The translations under genes were made by a program, and so were the position numbers. The notes beneath the pieces are model-generated. The model was not told the DNA's origin. It did not search any database and worked only from the letters and a program-made list of their open reading frames with translations. A stretch of DNA of 9,586 nt from Ilumatobacteraceae bacterium (GTDB taxonomy: Bacteria; Actinomycetota; Acidimicrobiia; Acidimicrobiales; Ilumatobacteraceae), in contig JALOLG010000036.1 of NCBI GenBank assembly GCA_025456105.1, positions 1-9,586 of the forward strand. Direction: 5' to 3'. Shown piece after piece: positions 5,905 to 9,586 of the stretch. Position 1 is the stretch's first letter. Every line of letters begins with the position of its first letter.

Positions 5905-6745
5905 CGGCCACGTTGGTGGCGGCGTGCACCACCACCTGGGTGCTCACCGAACCCAGGAACATCCGGCGCAGCGCACCGAGGCCTCGGCGGCCCACCACCA
6001 CCAGATCGGCGCCCACCGCCGCGTCGATCAGGCTCCACGACGCGCCGCCCTGGGCGGCGATGGCGTTGACGGCGCGCAGCGGGTGCGCGGCCCGCACCTC
6101 GGCGCCGGTGCGCTCCACGAACTGACGCGCCGACTCCTCGAACTGGTCGAGGTCGATCACGGTGTTCATGGTGGGTGGAGCCATCACCGGCACGTTCCAG
6201 GCGTGCACGATGTCGAGCACCGCATCGCGAGCGGTGGCGGCGCCGACGGCCCACTCGAGGGCGGCTCGCGACGGGTCGGACCCGTCGACCCCGACCACCA
6301 CGCGCCCCTCCCCGTCGGGCGCGTCGACGTGGTCGGGGCGGACCACCACGAGCGGGCAGACCGCCTCGTGGGCGCAGCGCTGGCTCACCGATCCGAGCAG
6401 GAGGCCCTTGAAGCCTCCGAGCCCGCGTGCACCGACCACGAGCAGGTCGACGGTCTCGGACGCGTGCACGAGGGCGGCGGCGGGGTGGTCGGCGACGGCC
6501 CGCAGCTCGACCCGGCGGGCGGCGTCCTCGCCGAGCACGGCGACGATGTCGGCCTCGAGGGCCGCCTCCACGTCGTCGACGGTGTAGGGGGCGTCGAAGC
6601 CGCTCGAGATCGGGTGCGCCGTCTGATCGAGGAACGACCAGCCGCGCAGCGCGATCAGCTCGGTGCTTCGCCGCTCCGCCTCGCGTGCCGCCCAGCGCAG
6701 CGCAGCCGCGCCGCCCTCGGATCCGTCGACTCCCACCACGATCAT
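5885..6745 (-). CDS. Tandem-domain universal stress protein (UspA family)
   Basis: 286 residues with two UspA folds, about 1-137 and 147-286. Each has a GVDGS strand-loop (D7 and D154) and an ATP-binding motif of the G-x2-G-x9-G-S type: G105, G108, G118, S119 in GARGLGGFKGLLLGS, and G252, G255, G265, S266 in GRRGLGALRRMFLGS. Both halves therefore look able to bind ATP, as in the double-domain Usp proteins common in actinobacteria, which help in hypoxia, dormancy and general stress. The start is ATG at 6745. The frame is open upstream, but MIVVGVDGS is the normal N-terminus. No good ribosome binding site precedes it. The start codon sits in a 12-bp palindrome, and the gene diverges from the PAS-GGDEF-EAL gene. 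The precise role is not readable. Confidence 0.92.
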   Translation of the reverse strand: MIVVGVDGSEGGAAALRWAAREAERRSTELIALRGWSFLDQTAHPISSGFDAPYTVDDVEAALEADIVAVLGEDAARRVELRAVADHPAAALVHASETVDLLVVGARGLGGFKGLLLGSVSQRCAHEAVCPLVVVRPDHVDAPDGEGRVVVGVDGSDPSRAALEWAVGAATARDAVLDIVHAWNVPVMAPPTMNTVIDLDQFEESARQFVERTGAEVRAAHPLRAVNAIAAQGGASWSLIDAAVGADLVVVGRRGLGALRRMFLGSVSTQVVVHAATNVAVIPAPH

Positions 6746-6754
6746 GGCGCCATG
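6743..6754. promoter_or_regulatory. 12-bp perfect palindrome over the universal stress gene start
   Basis: CATGGCGCCATG is fully self-complementary and includes the ATG start of the minus-strand gene (6745-6743). It could be an operator or lie in a small mRNA hairpin that limits translation. At this length and GC content chance is also reasonable. Confidence 0.25.
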
Positions 6755-6851
6755 GTGGCAGCCGGTCCTCGGCGGCACCAGGGGCATTCGTCATGATCTC
6801 GTCGCGCCGACCCGGTTCAGATCCCGACCTGCGGTGCCGATGAGGTGCCCG
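6746..6851. other. Divergent intergenic region between the universal stress and PAS-GGDEF genes
   Basis: About 106 bases separate the two divergent starts. I could not find a TANNNT -10 box at a sensible distance for either gene. On the plus strand GAGGTG (6842-6847) serves the PAS-GGDEF gene. The open frame of that gene extends leftward through this space and into the stress gene's antisense strand, but nothing suggests it is translated there. Confidence 0.4.
6842..6847 (+). promoter_or_regulatory. Ribosome binding site deciding the PAS-GGDEF-EAL start
   Basis: GAGGTG with GAGG six bases before the ATG at 6852. The other in-frame ATG, at 6840, has no such site, which favours the start at 6852. 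Confidence 0.55.
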
Positions 6852-8605
6852 ATGACCATCGCGCCCGACCACGCCCGCGGGTCCGTCGACCGCGATCCGG
6901 CGGCGGTGCTGTCGGCGCTGCCCGATCCGGTGCTGGTGGTCGACGAGTCGGCGTGCGTGCGCTTCGCCAACCGGGCGGCCGAGGAGGTGCTCGGGTACTC
7001 GCTCGACGACTGGATCGGGCGGTCGATGCTCGAGCTCGTGCATCCCGACGACATCCCGGTGGTGCTGTCCTCGATGGGCACCGTGCAGGGCAAGCGGGCC
7101 GGCACGCCCATCGAGGTGCGCGTGCGCGAGGCGGCCGGCTCGTGGAAGTGGCTCGAGGTCGTCGGCGGTGATCGCAGCGAGCACGCCGGGGTCCACGGGC
7201 TCGTGATCGTGGCCCGCGACATCACCGACCGGCGCATCTGGGAGGTGGCGCGCGGCGACGTCGAGCGGTTCCAGCAGGTGGTCCAGCACGCGTCGTCGAT
7301 CACGCTGCTGCTCGACCGCGATGGGGTCGTCACGAGCGTCAACGGGGCGTTCACCCGGCTGCTCGGGCACGATCCCTCGCTGGTGATCGGTGAGCGCCTC
7401 GCGTCGTTCGCCACTCCGCGCTTCGCGGCGGTGCTCGACGGCGCGGTCCGCGAGGTGACCGCGGCGGCCCGCACGGTGTCGGTGGAGGTGATGATGCGCA
7501 GCGTCCTGTCCGGGAGCGACGAGCGACCGGTGCGGTTCGAGCTCGTCGACCTCCTCGACGATCCGGTGGTCGCCGGCATCGTCGTGTCGGGCCACGACGT
7601 GAGCGAGCTGCAGGTGGCTCGGCGCGAGCTGGAGCACCTCGCCACCCACGACGCGCTGACGGGCCTGGCGAACCGGTCGCTCCTGCTCGACACGCTGCAG
7701 GCGGAGGTCGACGCCCGGCGACCCATGGCGGTGCTGTACGTCGATCTCGACCGGTTCAAGCCGGTCAACGATCTCTTCGGTCACGAGGCGGGCGACGAGC
7801 TGCTCCGCCAGGTGGGTGACCGGCTCCTCGCAGCCGTGCGGCCCCGTGACCTCGTCGCGCGGGTGGGCGGTGACGAGTTCGTGATCGTCGCCGACGGCCT
7901 GGCGTCACGCGAGTTCGCGATCGCGCTGTGCCGGCGCGTGGAGGTCGCGCTGAGCGAGCCGTACATGCTCGAGCCGGGCCCGGTGCGGATCGGTGCGAGC
8001 GTGGGCCTCGCCGTGAGCGACGGGACGTCGACGGTCGCCGGCCTGCTGGCCGACGCCGACCTGCACATGTACGACGTGAAGGCCGACAAGCGCGGCGAGG
8101 CGTCGCGCGCGCCGGCGGAGCGTCGGCGCACGGCCGATCAGCGGCGGCGGCTCGCCGAGGACCTGGCAGCCGGTCTGCGTCGGGGCGAGCTCGTGGCGCA
8201 CCTGCAGCCGATCCTCGACCTGACCGACGGGCGGGTCGTGGCGTTCGAGGCGCTCGCGCGCTGGTTCCATCCCGAGCTCGGGTTGCTGCTGCCGATGACG
8301 TTCATGGATCTCGCCGAGGATGCGAGCCTCGATGCCGACGTCGGCGACGCCGTCATCGAGTCGGCGTGCACGGCGATCGGCCGGCTGCACCGCGAGTGCC
8401 CGGAGCTCGGTCGACCGATGCTGGCCGTGAACCTGTCGGTGGGCCAGCTGTCCGACCGCGACCTGCCGAACCGGCTCCAGCGGATGCTCGCGGTCCACGA
8501 CCTCGGGTTCTCGGCGCTGGTGGTGGAGGTGACCGAGCGGGCGACGCTCGCGCGGGGTGCCCGCCCGGGCGGCGTGTCGCCGGAGTCGTCGCTCCACGAG
8601 CTGCG

Positions 8606-8640
8606 GAGCCTCGGTGCGTCGCTGAGCCTCCGTGGTCGCT
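8606..8640 (+). repeat. Imperfect 18/17-bp tandem repeat at the EAL deletion junction
   Basis: GAGCCTCGGTGCGTCGCT (8606-8623) is followed directly by GAGCCTCCGTGGTCGCT (8624-8640), which differs by one substitution and one missing base. The reading frame of the EAL domain breaks inside the second copy. Short direct repeats favour slippage or recombination, so the repeat may have mediated the deletion or mark where an assembler joined wrong reads. Confidence 0.6.
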
Positions 8641-8859
8641 GCCGTGATCGGTCTCGCCCGCGCACTCGAGCTGGAGGTGGTCGCCGAGGGGGTCGAGTCC
8701 AAGGAGCAGCTCGAGATGCTCCGCCAGCTCGGCTGCCACCGGGCGCAGGGCTACCTGCTCGGGCGCCCGATGAGCGAGCCCGACCTCGTGCGATGGGCCC
8801 GCGACCGAGTGCGGGTCAGCCCGCGGGCGCCGGCGCCGGCACCAGCACCACGTCGATGA
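8632..8859 (+). pseudogene. Detached C-terminal piece of the EAL domain (+1 frame)
   Basis: About 75 residues that begin VVAAVIGLARALELEVVAEGVESKEQ and continue with LEMLRQLGCHRAQGYLLGRPMSEPDLV. These are the last two helices and strands of an EAL domain, with the AEGVE glutamate and the QGY glutamine. The piece has a GTG at 8632 but no ribosome binding site, and it could not fold alone, so it is a fragment of the preceding gene and not a separate gene. Its end overlaps the convergent lipoprotein gene by 44 bases, and its last residues (RAPAPAPAPRR) are read opposite that gene's Pro-Ala-rich C-terminus. Confidence 0.8.
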
Positions 8860-9466
8860 CGTGGATCACGCCGTTGTCGGCGGGGATGTCGGCCTGCACG
8901 ACGGTGGCACCGCCGATGGTGATCGTCTCACCGTCGACGTTCACGTCGAGCGAGCCGCCGTCGACCGTGAGCACGTTGTTGAAGATCGAGATCGCCGCCG
9001 CGTCCTGGGGGACGGGCAGCAGGTGGTTGCGCAGGACCGCGGCGAGCTGGGCCGGGTCGGCCAGCAGCGCGTCGATCGTCTCCTGACCGAGCGCGGCGAA
9101 CGCCTCGTCGGTGGGGGCGAGCAGCGTGAGCTGCCGAGTCGAGAGCTCCTCGACCAGCCCGGCGGCCTCGGCGGCGGCGAGCAGCGTGGTGAACCCGCCG
9201 GCCTCGGTGGCCACGTCGACGATCGAGCCGAGGCTCGGCTCGGTGCTCACCGGCGCCTCGGTGGTCGGGGCCTCGGTGGAGACCGGCTCGGTGACGAGCG
9301 GTGCGTCGGTGGTGGCGGGCGCTTCCGTGACGGCCGGTGCCTCGGTGGGAGCGGGGGCCTCGGTGGCGGCCGTCGTGGTGTCGGCCGAGTCGTCGTCGTC
9401 ACCGCAGGCGGCCACGAGGAGGGCGACGGTGACGGTCGCGGCGATCAGGCGGGGGGTTCGGTTCAT
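8816..9466 (-). CDS. Fasciclin (FAS1) domain lipoprotein
   Basis: 216 residues starting at ATG 9466. An N-terminal signal, MNRTPRLIAATVTVALLVAAC, ends in a lipobox (LVAAC, C21), so the protein should be lipidated and anchored outside the membrane. Residues about 22-79 are an acidic, Thr-Glu-Ala-Pro-rich linker that would hold the domain away from the membrane or across the wall. Residues about 80-210 are one FAS1 domain: H1 box TLLAPTDEAFAAL (114-126), NHLLP with the conserved H148, and H2 box NGVIHVIDVVLVP (198-210). FAS1 domains usually mediate adhesion or bind extracellular ligands, and small secreted bacterial members resemble mycobacterial MPT70/MPB83. GGAG (plus-strand 9473-9476) six bases upstream supports this start over the longer open frame to 9556. 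The ligand is unknown. Confidence 0.93.
   Translation of the reverse strand: MNRTPRLIAATVTVALLVAACGDDDDSADTTTAATEAPAPTEAPAVTEAPATTDAPLVTEPVSTEAPTTEAPVSTEPSLGSIVDVATEAGGFTTLLAAAEAAGLVEELSTRQLTLLAPTDEAFAALGQETIDALLADPAQLAAVLRNHLLPVPQDAAAISIFNNVLTVDGGSLDVNVDGETITIGGATVVQADIPADNGVIHVIDVVLVPAPAPAG
9236..9364 (-). repeat. Degenerate TEAP-coding repeats in the lipoprotein linker
   Basis: Residues 35-77 of the lipoprotein are built from TEAP, TDAP and TEP units with short Val, Thr or Ser spacers. At the DNA level this gives repeated CCTCGGTGG-like words on the plus strand. Low-complexity linkers of this type vary in length between strains by slippage. Confidence 0.75.
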
Positions 9467-9472
9467 CACGGG

Positions 9473-9476
9473 CTCC
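9473..9476 (-). promoter_or_regulatory. Ribosome binding site of the fasciclin lipoprotein gene
   Basis: The minus strand reads GGAG, then CCCGTG, then the ATG, a six-base spacer. This places the start directly before the lipoprotein signal peptide. Confidence 0.6.
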
Positions 9477-9569
9477 AGTCCGGGGGAGGGGCGCCGTGAG
9501 TCTGGCCCCGCGAGGTGGCTGCGGACACCTGCGGCGCGGGATGTGTCCGATGTCATAGCAGTCGACCGG

Positions 9570-9578
9570 TGCTACGGT
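9570..9578 (+). promoter_or_regulatory. Possible extended -10 promoter reading out of the window
   Basis: TGCTACGGT fits the extended -10 form TGnTANNNT, with TACGGT at 9573-9578. A start seven bases on would fall at 9585, at the window edge, so it would drive a gene to the right, divergent from the lipoprotein gene. No gene is visible to confirm it. Confidence 0.25.
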
Positions 9579-9586
9579 CGTCCGAC

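Larger units (their letters stand above)
6852..8859 (+). pseudogene. PAS-PAS-GGDEF-EAL cyclic-di-GMP protein with a frameshifting deletion in the EAL domain
   Basis: From the ATG at 6852 the order is PAS (about 17-126, ALPDPVLVVDES to ARDITDRR), PAS (about 140-250, FQQVVQHASSITLLLDRDG), GGDEF (about 260-420) and EAL (from about 432). The diguanylate cyclase half looks intact: THDALTGLANRS, VLYVDLDRFKPVNDLFGHEAGDELL, an RPRD inhibitory site five residues before GGDEF (339-343). The EAL half keeps FEALARW (E466), N527 in AVNLS and E559/E562 in VEVTE. After L593 (8630) the frame fails. The DDFGTG loop and the KID strand are missing, and the domain resumes at 8632 in the +1 frame with VVAAVIGLARALELEVVAEGVES and GCHRAQGYLLGRP. 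About 110-130 bases, with length leaving remainder 2 on division by 3, appear lost. Read literally, the first frame continues to a stop at 9086, antisense to the lipoprotein gene. Cyclase activity may survive. Phosphodiesterase activity should not. A sequencing or assembly error is possible. Confidence 0.85.

Noticed and set aside
6663..6851. Upstream extension of the PAS-GGDEF frame
   Set aside because: It runs antisense to the start of the universal stress gene, encodes no domain, and a ribosome binding site supports ATG 6852.
5811..7784. Very long minus-strand open frame over the stress and PAS-GGDEF genes
   Set aside because: It is in the wrong frame for the universal stress protein and has no recognisable domain, so it is a composition effect.
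9236..9383. Possible CRISPR-like or satellite repeat array
   Set aside because: The units are degenerate, irregularly spaced and encode the TEAP linker of the lipoprotein, so they are protein-coding low complexity.
9467..9556. Longer N-terminus for the fasciclin lipoprotein
   Set aside because: It would bury the signal peptide behind 30 polar residues, whereas ATG 9466 has a ribosome binding site and gives a normal lipoprotein signal.
1..9586. Insertion sequence, phage, tRNA or rRNA content
   Set aside because: No transposase, integrase or structural phage motifs, cloverleaf sequences or rRNA stretches were seen. The bases not occupied by genes total only a few hundred.

Overview
The window is about 9.6 kb of very GC-rich, gene-dense bacterial DNA. 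Codon use is strongly G/C-ending, GTG starts are used, and some starts look leaderless. A coenzyme F420 biosynthesis gene is present, and there is a lipoprotein with a Thr-Glu-Ala-Pro linker and a fasciclin domain. Together these suggest a high-GC actinobacterium, possibly of the Acidimicrobiia (Ilumatobacter-like) type. That placement is inference from style and gene content, not a database result.

Layout. 2-610 (+) is the 3' part of cofE, cut by the left edge. 631-1285 (+) is an overlapping toxin-antitoxin pair, an AbrB-fold antitoxin followed by a PIN-domain toxin, with its own promoter and a palindrome over the start codon. 1293-1880 (-) is a small membrane-anchored protein with a NERD-like domain that lacks the expected catalytic residues. 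It diverges from 1932-3291 (+), a carboxymuconolactone decarboxylase-family protein followed 4 nt later by an MtfA-type zinc peptidase. A perfect 10-bp-arm palindrome sits between the divergent starts. 3389-5904 (+) holds a dps ferritin-like gene with its own promoter and operator-like palindrome, then an acyl-CoA thioesterase II gene and an MFS transporter gene joined by a GTGA overlap. 5885-6745 (-) is a tandem-domain universal stress protein, tail-to-tail with the transporter. 6852-8859 (+) is a PAS-PAS-GGDEF-EAL cyclic-di-GMP protein whose EAL domain is broken by an out-of-frame deletion. 8816-9466 (-) is a fasciclin-domain lipoprotein, and a possible outward promoter lies at the right edge.

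How the genes fit together. Several products are stress- or housekeeping-related (Dps, universal stress protein, CMD-family protein, MtfA-type peptidase), but they lie in separate short transcription units, so a single pathway is not supported. The likely co-transcribed sets are antitoxin-toxin, CMD-mtfA and thioesterase-MFS (perhaps with dps).

I see no RNA genes, CRISPR array, insertion sequence, phage genes or attachment sites. No gene-free stretch exceeds about 120 bases. I found no convincing new multi-gene system. The points most worth checking are the damaged EAL domain, three well-formed palindromes at promoters or starts, and the catalytically degenerate NERD-like membrane protein.
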